From positions 1 to 59,428 of the forward strand of contig DUET01000089.1 in NCBI GenBank assembly GCA_011192015.1: a stretch of DNA of 59,428 bases, written 5' to 3'. This DNA comes from Anaerolineae bacterium (GTDB lineage Bacteria > Chloroflexota > Anaerolineae > Anaerolineales > E44-bin32). How positions within the stretch are numbered: position 1 is the first letter of the stretch; every line of letters starts with the position of its first letter. The notes beneath the pieces were generated by a model. The model did not search any database, was not told the origin of the DNA, and was given only the letters and a program-made list of their open reading frames with translations. Made by a program: the position numbers and the translations under genes. Shown one piece after another: positions 24,763 to 32,985 of this stretch.

Positions 24763-25149
24763 ATGAAGAAGGAATCCGATGCCAGAGCGCTGGTTGACCG
24801 TATCGATACTTTGCGGGGGCCTTATCATCGAAACGCCATTCAGTGGATGGATGATTGCGCTAAGAACTTGGTAGACCGTATCGCTGCCTTGCGGGAACCT
24901 TATCGTGGTCATGCCATCGAGTGGATTGAAGATTGCGCGAAGGAGTTGGCGGAGCGGATCGATGCCATTCGGGAGCCCTATCGAAGGCATGCCATCGAAT
25001 GGATCGAAGATTGTGCCCAAGTGTCGATATCCGACCTATCCCACGATCTCCAACACACACTTCGCAAGATACCTGCGGTACGCAGAGAGGCGTTCTATTT
25101 CAAGACCAAGAAGGTATTGGATGGCGCCGTTCTGCACTTCGGGAGATAA
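24763..25149 (+). CDS. Protein with three tandem 26-residue repeats, unknown function
   Basis: A 128-residue protein. Residues 10-35, 36-61 and 62-87 are three consecutive copies of a 26-residue unit of the form L-x-x-R-I-x-x-[LI]-R-x-P-Y-x-x-x-A-I-x-W-[MI]-[DE]-D-C-A. Each unit is rich in helix-forming, charged residues and has one invariant Cys and one invariant Trp. A C-terminal tail of about 40 residues follows, ending VLDGAVLHFGR. There is no signal peptide or membrane segment. GAGGGAG eight bases before ATG 24763 fixes the start. It stands alone with its own terminator. No family was recognised; the repeats may stack as helical hairpins. Confidence 0.7.
   Translation: MKKESDARALVDRIDTLRGPYHRNAIQWMDDCAKNLVDRIAALREPYRGHAIEWIEDCAKELAERIDAIREPYRRHAIEWIEDCAQVSISDLSHDLQHTLRKIPAVRREAFYFKTKKVLDGAVLHFGR
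24790..25023 (+). repeat. Three tandem 78-bp coding repeats
   Basis: Three in-frame 78-base units encoding the 26-residue repeats of the gene at 24763. Copies two and three are closest (for example HAIEWIEDCA in both). Confidence 0.8.
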
Positions 25150-25197
25150 ACCGTTCGCGCAGTTCGCTGCTGGTTTGATTCCATCTCACACACGCGC

Positions 25198-25226
25198 AGG
25201 CCGCGCACGCTCAGCGTGCGCGGCCT
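25198..25226 (+). terminator. Strong terminator after the repeat-protein gene
   Basis: Fourteen-bp GC-rich stem (AGGCCGCGCACGCT and its complement) with a one-base centre, followed by GTTGTTT. Confidence 0.7.
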
Positions 25227-25378
25227 GTTGTTTCGCAATCGAAAACACAGTTTACCGCCTGTTCGATCCTGCTGAATATCTCAAACCCTAATCTGAACCC
25301 CCATGCCAGGCAAGCACCCTTGGATTCCGCAATGGAAATCGATGCCCGCCGTAGCTACTGCGGTCTACCAATCGATAC

Positions 25379-26020
25379 TTATCCGGCCAGAGCCTTGGCG
25401 TGCACCTGCCCTAAGAGATTGCCCATGATCGTGTAGGCGTATGCCGTGGCAGGGAAAGCGCCGATTCCGCAGGCGATACTGCCGATCCCAACCAGAATTG
25501 GGAAACCAAAGCCTTGGAACAGAATCAGGAGCAGATAACCACCGATGTTGTTGCGGAAGAGCTTCCAGGAATTGACCGGATTTAACGCTTCACCGAATTT
25601 ATCCGTGTCCGCCAGGATGTTGATCATCGGAGGCATGAGCAGGACCACGATCAATCCAAACGGGATGGCGAGGCAGGATGAGAGAGCAACCAAACCCCAG
25701 CCCAAGACCTGATTGGCGTCACTGGATGTGTCCGAGCCCAAAACCGACCCACCGGCGATGCACCCGGAGATGATGTAAACGGGGATCATCCAGATCAAGA
25801 TAATGAGCATGGCCTTGAGACCGTCCACGATCAGCTTACCGAAATCACTCCAGTCGGGAAGGGAGTAATCACCAACCTTGGCGCGCCGGATGATCTCCAT
25901 CATCCACCCGAAGAGGGGGACCATGCCGATCCCTGTGAGCGCCAATACGGCTCCGATAGCAATCTTCTTGAGCCACTCTTCATCCTGGAATGCGAAACTA
26001 AAAGCTATCCCGAAATCCAT
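25379..26020 (-). CDS. DUF4013 family membrane protein
   Basis: A 213-residue membrane protein. It opens FAFQDEEWLKKIAIGAVLALTGIGMVPLFGWMMEIIRRAKVGDYSLPDWSDFGKL, the typical start of DUF4013: W-x-x-K, a helix, then a Pro-x-W-x-D/F loop. Hydrophobic helices follow to the end. The family has no known role, though it is common in archaea and Chloroflexota. The start is supported by AGGAGG seven bases upstream. Nothing in the neighbours explains its job. Confidence 0.75.
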   Translation of the reverse strand: MDFGIAFSFAFQDEEWLKKIAIGAVLALTGIGMVPLFGWMMEIIRRAKVGDYSLPDWSDFGKLIVDGLKAMLIILIWMIPVYIISGCIAGGSVLGSDTSSDANQVLGWGLVALSSCLAIPFGLIVVLLMPPMINILADTDKFGEALNPVNSWKLFRNNIGGYLLLILFQGFGFPILVGIGSIACGIGAFPATAYAYTIMGNLLGQVHAKALAG

Positions 26021-26193
26021 GTTGTTCCTCCTGAGCTTGATGTCATGAAACCTTTGATGGGTATTCGCCTACAATCTCCTTGCGTTCAATACCCCTGCGC
26101 AAGAACTCCGATGCGATACGAAATCCCTTCTCGAACGGAGTATTTCCGGTGGCGATAGTATAGAACGCTTTCAACAAGCCCGCCACTGCGCAG

Positions 26194-26946
26194 CTACGGA
26201 GTGCAATGAGCGGGAGGCGTGCCCGTGTACGTGGGTTCGGTTACCAAATCAGTTTCCACGAAAGCCGTTCCATCCCACGTGCGGCGCAATGTCTGCCGTG
26301 TACAGGGGCAGCAGTTCGGTTCCCCATATAGGTACAGCGATTCCTCAAAGACGATGGTGTCGCCGTCCTTCCACCAGCTGCCGTGCACGCCTTGGTGGAA
26401 ATACACTTGAGAGACAGCCGCTCCTGTCCACTCGTAGACCATGAGATCCAACACCGTGCCGGAACCCGAATAGCGCACAGGGATGATGATGAAATGACGG
26501 CAGGGTCCGAAGGGATACATCCCGGCTTCAGCCTCGATTTGTTTGATCATCGGATCACCGGCAGAGTAGCTCCAAACGTCGATCCAGGCGCTGCCGTTCC
26601 AATTCGAAAGTGTAGCCGTTTTACCTAACGGTCCATTGTCGACGACGGTTAATTTCTGATAGGTGCCGTCGCAATTCATGCTTACGCCCCCCGGCGGGGG
26701 AGTGGCTGTGTTCGTGGGTGTCGGAGGTTCGAGTGTTGGTGTGTCCGTTGCCTCTGGAGGCACGGTCGTCTCGACAACCTCGGTTGTGGCTGTCGGATCG
26801 CGTGCGAGCTCGGTAAACGTTGCCGCTACGCTGGTAGCGACTTCGTCGATATTCTCTGTCGGCTCGGGCGGGGAACAAGCCAGGGATGCCGCGATCAACA
26901 GCATCACGGCCAAGATGGTTTTGCTGTGTTGCGTGTGTGATCGCAT
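26194..26946 (-). CDS. Lipoprotein with Thr/Pro linker, unknown function
   Basis: A predicted lipoprotein of 250 residues: signal ILAVMLLIAASLAC, a Glu/Thr/Pro-rich linker to about residue 85 (PTLEPPTPTNTATPPPGG), then a beta-rich domain with repeated Trp-Asn and Trp-Thr-Gly segments (LSNWNGSAWIDVWSY, YEWTGAAVSQVYFHQG). Four Cys near the C-terminus (NCCPC) may pair. The start is ATG 26946; an in-frame GTG three codons upstream is possible. The domain resembles repeat proteins of the cell surface, but no family was recognised. Confidence 0.6.
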   Translation of the reverse strand: MRSHTQHSKTILAVMLLIAASLACSPPEPTENIDEVATSVAATFTELARDPTATTEVVETTVPPEATDTPTLEPPTPTNTATPPPGGVSMNCDGTYQKLTVVDNGPLGKTATLSNWNGSAWIDVWSYSAGDPMIKQIEAEAGMYPFGPCRHFIIIPVRYSGSGTVLDLMVYEWTGAAVSQVYFHQGVHGSWWKDGDTIVFEESLYLYGEPNCCPCTRQTLRRTWDGTAFVETDLVTEPTYTGTPPAHCTP

Positions 26947-27042
26947 ATTCCTCACCTCTCCTTCAAGAGATCCCCCAAGCTCGATCCGTTTTGATGCGCG
27001 TTTGCAGCAGGATCACGCTTGAGGTTATGAACCCATAGTGAT

Positions 27043-28722
27043 TTACAGCCAAGTAGGTTCCTGGTAAGTTCCGAAAACCTCACGCATTACGTCGATGATC
27101 TCGCCCAAGGTTGCGTAGCGGCGCACAGCTTCCAGGATGAAGGGCATCGTGTTTTCGGTTCCTTGGCAGGCGATGCGCAGTCTGTCCAAGGCCTGTCCCA
27201 CGGCGCCATTGTCGCGCCTCTCGCGCAGTTCAGCCAACCTGGTGGCTTGCCGCTCGTATCCCTGTGGATCCATGGCCAGCAAGGGAATCTTCAAGGGCTC
27301 GGCCGCGGCGTAGGCGTTGACACCGACAATTTGCCGTTCTCCGTTATCGATCTCGCGCTGGTAGCGGTAGGCGGCTTCGTGGATCTCTCTCTGGAAGAAG
27401 CCGGCATCGATGGCGGGAAGCACGCCCCCCAATTCCTCGATACGATCGAAGTAATCACGGGCTTGGGCTTCGATTTGATGGGTGAGGGCTTCGAGGTAGT
27501 AGGACCCCCCCAGAGGGTCAATGGTGTTGGCAACGCCGGATTCCTCGGCGATGATCTGCTGCGTACGCAGTGCGATGGTTGCGGCGTGTGCCGAGGGCAG
27601 CGCCAGAGCCTCATCCATACTGTTGGTGTGCAGGGATTGTGTGCCACCTAGAACAGCAGCCAACGCCTGAATCGCCACCCGCACGATGTTGTTCTCGGGC
27701 TGTTGGGCCGTCAGTGAGACACCGGCCGTCTGCGTATGAAATCTCATCAGCCGTGAGCGCTGCTTCTTCGCCTTGAAGGTGTGCTTCATCTCATGCGCCC
27801 AAATGCGCCGCGCCGCCCGGTACTTCGCGATCTCTTCGAAGAAATCGTTGTGGGCGTTGAAGAAGAACGAAAGGCGCGGCGCAAAGGCATCTACATCCAA
27901 ACCGCGCGCAATGGCCCAACGAACGTACTCCATTCCGTCAGCCAGCGTAAAGGCCAGCTCCTGAGCCGCTGTGGAACCAGCCTCGCGGATGTGGTAGCCG
28001 GAGATGGAGATGGTATTCCATTGGGGGACTTCGTTCGTCCCGAACTCGATCGTATCCACGACCAAACGCATGGAGGGTTTGGGTGGAAAAATGAATTCCT
28101 TCTGGGCGATGTATTCCTTGAGGATGTCGTTCTGGATCGTTCCGCGCAGTGCCTCCGGCTTGACTCCCTGCTTCTCGGCCGCGGCTATGTACATCGCCCA
28201 GGTCACGGCAGCGGGGGAGTTGATGGTCATGCTGGTGGAGACCTTGTCCAGAGGGATGTCTGCGAAGAGGAGTTCCATATCCTGGAGCGAGGCCACGCCC
28301 ACACCGCATTTGCCGAACTCTCCCACAGCTTCAGGCGCATCGCTGTCGTATCCCATCAGGGTGGGAAGATCGAAGGCCACCGATAGGCCAGTTTGACCTT
28401 GTTCGAGCAGATAACGGAAGCGTTTGTTCGTTTCTTCGGCGGAGCCGAAGCCGGCGAACATGCGCATCGTCCACAAACGACCTCGATACATGGTAGGATG
28501 GACGCCGCGCGTGTACGGATACTCTCCAGGCATGCCCAGGTCTCGCAGGACTTCGTAATCTTGCAGGTCCTCGGGAGTATAGAGGCGCTTGACGGTTTCG
28601 GATGATGTGCTGATGAAGCGTTCTCTGCGTTCCGGTCGCGCAGACAGTGATTTCTGGAGGGTGTCTTTTTCCCACTCTTCAGAGGCGTGCCGGAATGCTT
28701 CGAGCATCTCAGGATCGTACAC
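27043..28722 (-). CDS. Methylmalonyl-CoA mutase family, large (catalytic) subunit
   Basis: A 559-residue coenzyme-B12-dependent acyl-CoA mutase catalytic subunit without the B12-binding domain, which must come from another gene. Recognisable blocks are [32 protein letters not shown] (substrate barrel, keeping the Tyr of T-M-Y), [35 protein letters not shown] and [22 protein letters not shown]. The likely reaction is (R)-methylmalonyl-CoA to succinyl-CoA, but isobutyryl-like substrates cannot be excluded. A GTG start at 28722 is preferred because GGAGG lies five bases upstream. A TATAAT lies 36 bases further up at 28759-28764. No small subunit, epimerase or MeaB gene is nearby. Confidence 0.88.
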   Translation of the reverse strand: MYDPEMLEAFRHASEEWEKDTLQKSLSARPERRERFISTSSETVKRLYTPEDLQDYEVLRDLGMPGEYPYTRGVHPTMYRGRLWTMRMFAGFGSAEETNKRFRYLLEQGQTGLSVAFDLPTLMGYDSDAPEAVGEFGKCGVGVASLQDMELLFADIPLDKVSTSMTINSPAAVTWAMYIAAAEKQGVKPEALRGTIQNDILKEYIAQKEFIFPPKPSMRLVVDTIEFGTNEVPQWNTISISGYHIREAGSTAAQELAFTLADGMEYVRWAIARGLDVDAFAPRLSFFFNAHNDFFEEIAKYRAARRIWAHEMKHTFKAKKQRSRLMRFHTQTAGVSLTAQQPENNIVRVAIQALAAVLGGTQSLHTNSMDEALALPSAHAATIALRTQQIIAEESGVANTIDPLGGSYYLEALTHQIEAQARDYFDRIEELGGVLPAIDAGFFQREIHEAAYRYQREIDNGERQIVGVNAYAAAEPLKIPLLAMDPQGYERQATRLAELRERRDNGAVGQALDRLRIACQGTENTMPFILEAVRRYATLGEIIDVMREVFGTYQEPTWL

Positions 28723-28805
28723 GAAAACCTCCAGAGGGCTTTGAATTTCTAGCAAGGCATTATAGCATGGCAAGGGTCAAGCGTTCATAGAGTACGGGTA
28801 AGGGG

Positions 28806-28831
28806 TGTAACATTGAGGCCCGTTCTTCGTA
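28806..28831 (+). promoter_or_regulatory. Candidate ECF promoter before the second sigma gene
   Basis: TGTAAC, exactly 16 bases, then CGTA, ending 15 bases before the ATG of the sigma gene. It has the same geometry as TGCAAC-N16-CGTA at 10328. The leader would be very short. Confidence 0.45.
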
Positions 28832-28846
28832 TGTAAAGGCGAAAAG

Positions 28847-29413
28847 ATGGCATCGAACCAGCATGCATCCGTTGATGATGAATTGGTGGCACGCTCCGTC
28901 AAGGGCGACGCAGAAGCCTTCGGGGATCTTTACGAGAGGTATTTACTCCCGATCTACCGTTTCATGTATGCCCGTGTGGGAGAAGTGCGCGAGGCTGAGG
29001 ATTTGACCGAGACGGTGTTTTTCAAGGCATGGCAGGCGTTGCCGAAATTCAAACCCGGCAAGGCTTCCTTCCGAACTTGGCTGTATCGTGTGGCGCATAA
29101 TTTGCTGGTAGATCACTTCCGCACGCAAAAGCAGGAACTCGAACTGCCGGCTGAGGGCATGCTGGAATCATCCTCGCCTCTACCTGAAGAGCAGGTGATT
29201 GCGATGGAGAGAAGCGAGTATTTGGGGTCCGTCATTCGGAAATTGAATCCACAATATCAACAGATATTGACGTTGAGGTTCATCAATGAGATGAGCCATG
29301 AGGAAACAGCGCAGATCATGGATCGCAGCAAAGGCGCAGTACGAGTTCTACAGCATCGTGCTTTGAAAGCTCTCCAGGAGCAACTTGCGCAGAGTGGAGG
29401 CTACCGTGACTGA
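28847..29413 (+). CDS. ECF-type sigma-70 family sigma factor
   Basis: A 188-residue sigma factor. Region 2 reads AFGDLYERYLLPIYRFMYARVGEVREAEDLTETVFFKAWQAL and FRTWLYRVAHNLLVDHFR. Region 4 reads LNPQYQQILTLRFINEMSHEETAQIMDRSKGAVRVLQHRALKAL. This subfamily pairs with DUF5667-type partner proteins rather than zinc-finger anti-sigmas, and that is what follows here. AAAGG lies upstream of ATG 28847. The stop overlaps the next gene start, so the pair is co-translated. Confidence 0.92.
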   Translation: MASNQHASVDDELVARSVKGDAEAFGDLYERYLLPIYRFMYARVGEVREAEDLTETVFFKAWQALPKFKPGKASFRTWLYRVAHNLLVDHFRTQKQELELPAEGMLESSSPLPEEQVIAMERSEYLGSVIRKLNPQYQQILTLRFINEMSHEETAQIMDRSKGAVRVLQHRALKALQEQLAQSGGYRD

Positions 29414-30800
29414 AACATTGCAGGAAGCCCTTGCTTGGAGTCTGGATGCCTTGAAGCAAGGCCATCAAACGATCGAGGACTGTCTGGTACGCTTCCCGAA
29501 TCATCGAGATGAATTGCAGGCATTGCTCCAGACGGCGGAATACATGTGGAAGACACCCAAAGCAACACCATCGCTGGCATTCAAACAGAATGCACGCCAA
29601 AGATTGATCAAGAGAATAGGGCTTCACGAGGGATCGAGTGTAACGTTTCTCGATCGGATTCGTACAAATGTGCGTGGTCGGTATCGGCCAACAACTGTAC
29701 GAAGGAGACCCGCGATGTCTTGGATCTTGATCACCACTATTGTCCTCTCGATACTTACCGGCGGCGGTGTGGGTGTGGCTTACGCAGCTGACGGAGCCGC
29801 TCCTGGAGATATGCTCTATGGCATTGATCTGGGCGTTGAGAATCTTCGATATTTCTTCGCATTTGACCAGGAATCGAAGGCCCAATTGGCGCTAGAGTTT
29901 GCCAGCGAGCGCCTCGATGAACTTCAAGAAATCATTGGAGAAGGCGCATCCGGGGAAGGTATCGGACAAGTCCTGGAAGGTTACGGCCAGAATCTGGATA
30001 TGGCGATGCAGGCCATGAATCAGGTTAGTGCTGGCGATGGCGAGCAGGCAGGGGAAGCACTGCGTCTCCTCGTTCAGCAGCAGCTCATGCTTCAGAACCA
30101 GATCCTGGAACAGGTGCGCAATCAACTCCAAACCCAAAGCATGTCGCAATCCCAGGAAGCCATCCAGTTGATGGAAGCCACAAAGACTCAATTGCAGCAA
30201 ATGCTTTCAGAAAGCGGTCAGGGTGGTCCATCGGATGATGCACCAGGTGGTCCCTCAGACGATGCACCAGGCGGTCCATCGGATGATGCCCAGGGTGGCA
30301 ATCAGAACGATGATCCCGGTGGAAATTCCGAACCCTCGCCTGGAGGACCTGCGGATGATTCCGGGGAAGGACAGCAGGAAGGCAACCAGGGCTCGGAAAG
30401 TGGTCCGTTCGAGAACGAGAATGATGCACTGCGTGCCTGCCTGGAGCAGGTTGAAGATGCGGTCGTCCAAGGAAACACCGGTGCTCTGGCAGAATCCGCT
30501 GCACGCTGCGGAGAGAGCCTGGAAGGTCTGATGGCCAGCATCACGGCTGCCAATCAGGGCGATACGCAACAGGCTGCTACGATGGCGGGTATGTTGAAAG
30601 AGACTCTGGACGAATTCGTTCCCAAGCTCAACAGCCTGATGGAAAATGCTCCTGATTCAGCAGGAACATACATTCATCAGATTCTCACAGCTTGTCAGAA
30701 TGGCCAGCAGGAAATCGATCGAATGTTCGGTCATGGCCAACATGGTTCTGGTAATCAAGACCCCACTCCTCAAGGTGGTCAGAGCGGGAAAGGGAACTAA
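29406..30800 (+). CDS. DUF5667-domain membrane protein, sigma-factor partner
   Basis: A 464-residue protein. A cytoplasmic N-terminus (about 1-100) resembles sigma-binding heads (HQTIEDCLVRFPNHRDELQALLQTAEYM). One membrane helix follows (about 105-128, WILITTIVLSILTGGGVGVAYA), then the DUF5667 signature AAPGDMLYGIDLGVENLRYFFAFD and a Gln-rich helical region. Three copies of GGPSDDAP open a low-complexity Gly/Asp linker (about 270-330), and a C-terminal helical domain follows. It probably holds the sigma factor and senses an envelope condition. The GTG start at 29406 is chosen because GGAGG lies six bases upstream and it overlaps the sigma stop. Confidence 0.75.
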   Translation: MTETLQEALAWSLDALKQGHQTIEDCLVRFPNHRDELQALLQTAEYMWKTPKATPSLAFKQNARQRLIKRIGLHEGSSVTFLDRIRTNVRGRYRPTTVRRRPAMSWILITTIVLSILTGGGVGVAYAADGAAPGDMLYGIDLGVENLRYFFAFDQESKAQLALEFASERLDELQEIIGEGASGEGIGQVLEGYGQNLDMAMQAMNQVSAGDGEQAGEALRLLVQQQLMLQNQILEQVRNQLQTQSMSQSQEAIQLMEATKTQLQQMLSESGQGGPSDDAPGGPSDDAPGGPSDDAQGGNQNDDPGGNSEPSPGGPADDSGEGQQEGNQGSESGPFENENDALRACLEQVEDAVVQGNTGALAESAARCGESLEGLMASITAANQGDTQQAATMAGMLKETLDEFVPKLNSLMENAPDSAGTYIHQILTACQNGQQEIDRMFGHGQHGSGNQDPTPQGGQSGKGN

Positions 30801-30841
30801 CCCGTAAGAAACAGACAACATCGAAGTTCACATCACACAAA

Positions 30842-30867
30842 GGAGAGAGCGAGTCATCGCTCTCTCC
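30842..30867 (+). terminator. Terminator-like hairpin after the sigma operon
   Basis: Eleven-bp stem (GGAGAGAGCGA / TCGCTCTCTCC) with a GTCA loop. The T-run is poor (AACTTT). Confidence 0.5.
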
Positions 30868-30893
30868 AACTTTGCATCCACGAATTGATGAGT

Positions 30894-30948
30894 TTGTCCC
30901 CTTGGTTGTGCGTGCTATACTCGCCATGGTTCGGTCTCCCCTCGAACC
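30894..30948 (+). promoter_or_regulatory. Promoter and possible operator upstream of the dienoyl-CoA hydratase
   Basis: TTGTCC (30894-30899), a 16-base spacer and TATACT (30916-30921). Just downstream is an inverted repeat GGTTCG (30928-30933) / CGAACC (30943-30948), where a repressor would block transcription. The leader to the ATG at 31020 would be about 90 bases. Confidence 0.45.
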
Positions 30949-31019
30949 TGATAGTATCCCATAATTGTCAATCGGCGATCCTTGCCGGTGATCTGTAAAG
31001 ACGCATGAGGAGATGTGCA

Positions 31020-31793
31020 ATGGCGCAAGAACAATATGAAAACCTTGGTTACCAAGTAAGCGAGGGTATCGTCAACCTGTTCCTCAACCGACCGCCTGCG
31101 AATGTCATGAACATCGCCATGTTGAGTGAGATGCAGGCGGCGTTCAAGCGAGCCTCCACCGAGCCGGATCTCAAAGTGTTGGTACTGCGAGCCGAAGGCA
31201 AGCTCTTCTCGGGTGGGGTCGATGTTGCGGATCATACGCCCGAACGAGTGGGAGAGATGATCCCGCTCTTCAACCAGGTGTGCGCCTGGTTGTATGCGTT
31301 TCCAGCACCTACGATTGCCGTCGTTCAGGGGCATGCCCTGGGCGGAGGTTGCGAATTGGTGATCTGCTGCGATTTCGCCTACATGAAGCAGGGTGCGCGC
31401 ATCGGGCAGCCTGAAATCCAACTGGCTGCCATGGCGCCGATTGCGGCCTTGCGGTTGCCTTTGTTGGTGGGTGACCGCTGGGCAGCCAGGCTGCTCTTCA
31501 TGGGTGAGCAGATCGATGCCGCCAAGGCGGCCGAGATCGAGTTGATCAACCAGGTTTGTTCTGAAGATGAATTGGAATCCGCGGTGGATGAGCTGATCTC
31601 GCATTTGACAGCCCTCAGCGCGCCTGTCCTGCGGATCAATAAGCGTGGTCTGCTGCTGGGCATGCGAGGTGGGTTGTCGGAACTCCAGGCCATGGAGAAG
31701 CTCTACCTCGACGAGCTGATGGCGTTGGAAGACGCTGAGGAAGGATTGAAGGCCTTTCTCGAGAAGCGCAAGCCCGAATGGAAGGATCGTTGA
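31020..31793 (+). CDS. dch: Cyclohexa-1,5-dienecarbonyl-CoA hydratase-like crotonase (Dch/BamR type)
   Basis: A 257-residue crotonase-fold enzyme. The CoA oxyanion segment is LFSGGVDVADHTPERVGEMI, and GHALGGGCELVICCDFAYM is followed by IGQPEIQLAAMAPIAALRLPLLVG. The G-V-D-V-A-D-H signature and the GQPEI...P-x-A-A block are typical of the dienoyl-CoA hydratases of anaerobic benzoyl-CoA degradation, which add water to the diene made by benzoyl-CoA reductase. GAGGAG lies upstream of ATG 31020. It sits 7.6 kb from bamA on the other strand, with an ABC exporter between. An ordinary enoyl-CoA hydratase role cannot be excluded. Confidence 0.7.
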   Translation: MAQEQYENLGYQVSEGIVNLFLNRPPANVMNIAMLSEMQAAFKRASTEPDLKVLVLRAEGKLFSGGVDVADHTPERVGEMIPLFNQVCAWLYAFPAPTIAVVQGHALGGGCELVICCDFAYMKQGARIGQPEIQLAAMAPIAALRLPLLVGDRWAARLLFMGEQIDAAKAAEIELINQVCSEDELESAVDELISHLTALSAPVLRINKRGLLLGMRGGLSELQAMEKLYLDELMALEDAEEGLKAFLEKRKPEWKDR

Positions 31794-31823
31794 TGGCCGT
31801 GAGTGCCCGATGGGACGACCGGC

Positions 31824-32816
31824 ATGATTGAGTTCAAACGCCTGCAGAAAGTCATCGATGGCAACACGGTCATCGCTGTCGATCGCCTGAAGGTCAAGGA
31901 GGGGGAAATCGTGGCCCTTGTCGGGCCTGCAGGCAGCGGCAAGCGTGTGCTCATGGATTTGTTCCTCGGCCATGCGCAACCCACGGCAGGAACCATCCGC
32001 GTTGCAGGTGTGGATCCAGGCCGGGAGCGCGAGCTATTCAGCCTTCGAGTGGGCGTTCTGTTCGCCGAAGACGCGCTGTATTCCCGCCAATCGGCGTATG
32101 CCAATCTGCTCTTCCATTGCCGTGTGCGCGGGCTGCCCCCGAATCGCGCCCACGAGATTCTGGCCAAGGTGGGATTGGCAGACCATCGAGACAGCCGGAC
32201 CTCCGATCTTCCCTCGGGCCTGGCCAGACGTTTGGCCTTCGGGCGAGCCATTCTGCATGATCCGGAGGTCCTTTTGCTGCATGAACCCTTCGCCAGATGC
32301 GACGAGGCCACGATCCATCTCATGGGGGGATTGATCCGCCAGATGGCTGACGAGGAGAAATCCATCTTGGTGCTCGCCGACGATAGCGCCAACCTGGGAG
32401 GGCTGTGCGACAGGATCTTCGCCTTGAATCAAGGTCGCCTGGTGGAAGCCTACGCCCCCCAGGCGGATGAGCAGGCCGACCTGCCCTTCAAGATTCCGGC
32501 CAAACTCGAGGGGTCTGTGGCGCTCGTCAATCCCGTCGAGATCTTCTTCGCCGACGCGGAGGAGGGAAAGGCGTATCTCAATACGGCTGAAGGTCGATTG
32601 CCGACACGTTTCACGCTTTCGGAGCTGGAAGCCCGCCTCTCCAGGCGCGGCTTCTTCCGCGCGCACCGCGGCTACTTGGTCAATTTGCAGCACATCCGAG
32701 AAATCATCCCCTTCACACGAAACAGCTTCAGCTTACGCCTGGATGATGAAGCCGGAACCTTGATCCCTCTGAGCAAATCCGCGGCCGCCGAACTGCGAGA
32801 ACTTCTGGATTACTAA
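31824..32816 (+). CDS. Degenerate ABC ATPase fused to a LytTR DNA-binding domain
   Basis: A 330-residue two-domain protein. Residues 1-215 have the ABC ATPase fold but the catalytic motifs are damaged. Walker A is GPAGSGKR (S/T replaced by Arg41). The signature is LPSGLARR instead of LSGGQ. Walker B reads LLLHEP, with His for the Asp. The H-loop His is replaced in VLADDSAN. Residues about 235-330 form a LytTR domain (FTLSELEARLSRRGFFRAHRGYLVNLQHIREI). It may be a nucleotide-responsive or dead-ATPase regulator of the exporter that follows. The start could also be GTG 31803. It lies about 30 bases after dch. Confidence 0.8.
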   Translation: MIEFKRLQKVIDGNTVIAVDRLKVKEGEIVALVGPAGSGKRVLMDLFLGHAQPTAGTIRVAGVDPGRERELFSLRVGVLFAEDALYSRQSAYANLLFHCRVRGLPPNRAHEILAKVGLADHRDSRTSDLPSGLARRLAFGRAILHDPEVLLLHEPFARCDEATIHLMGGLIRQMADEEKSILVLADDSANLGGLCDRIFALNQGRLVEAYAPQADEQADLPFKIPAKLEGSVALVNPVEIFFADAEEGKAYLNTAEGRLPTRFTLSELEARLSRRGFFRAHRGYLVNLQHIREIIPFTRNSFSLRLDDEAGTLIPLSKSAAAELRELLDY

Positions 32817-32830
32817 TCCCCCTTTCTGCT

Positions 32831-32898
32831 CCATTCAACCCCCATTTGACGCCATTGAGCGCGTTTTTATTGCTTCCGAATCCTGACTGTCGTATAGT
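32831..32898 (+). promoter_or_regulatory. Promoter of the ABC exporter with phased CCATT repeats
   Basis: TTGCTT (32870-32875), 17 bases, TATAGT (32893-32898). Directly upstream are three direct repeats beginning CCATT at 32831, 32842 and 32852. The first and third are 21 bp apart, the spacing usual for paired LytTR sites. Confidence 0.5.
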
Positions 32899-32985
32899 GC
32901 GCACACCAATCGGACCATGGATCCAACATACACAGAGCATCTCTTGCTCAGAAACATTGGATCGGAATGGGTAAGGAGAAGGAAA

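Noticed and set aside
24790-25023. CRISPR-like or satellite repeats
   Set aside because: The three 78-bp units are contiguous, in frame and protein-coding, with no spacers.
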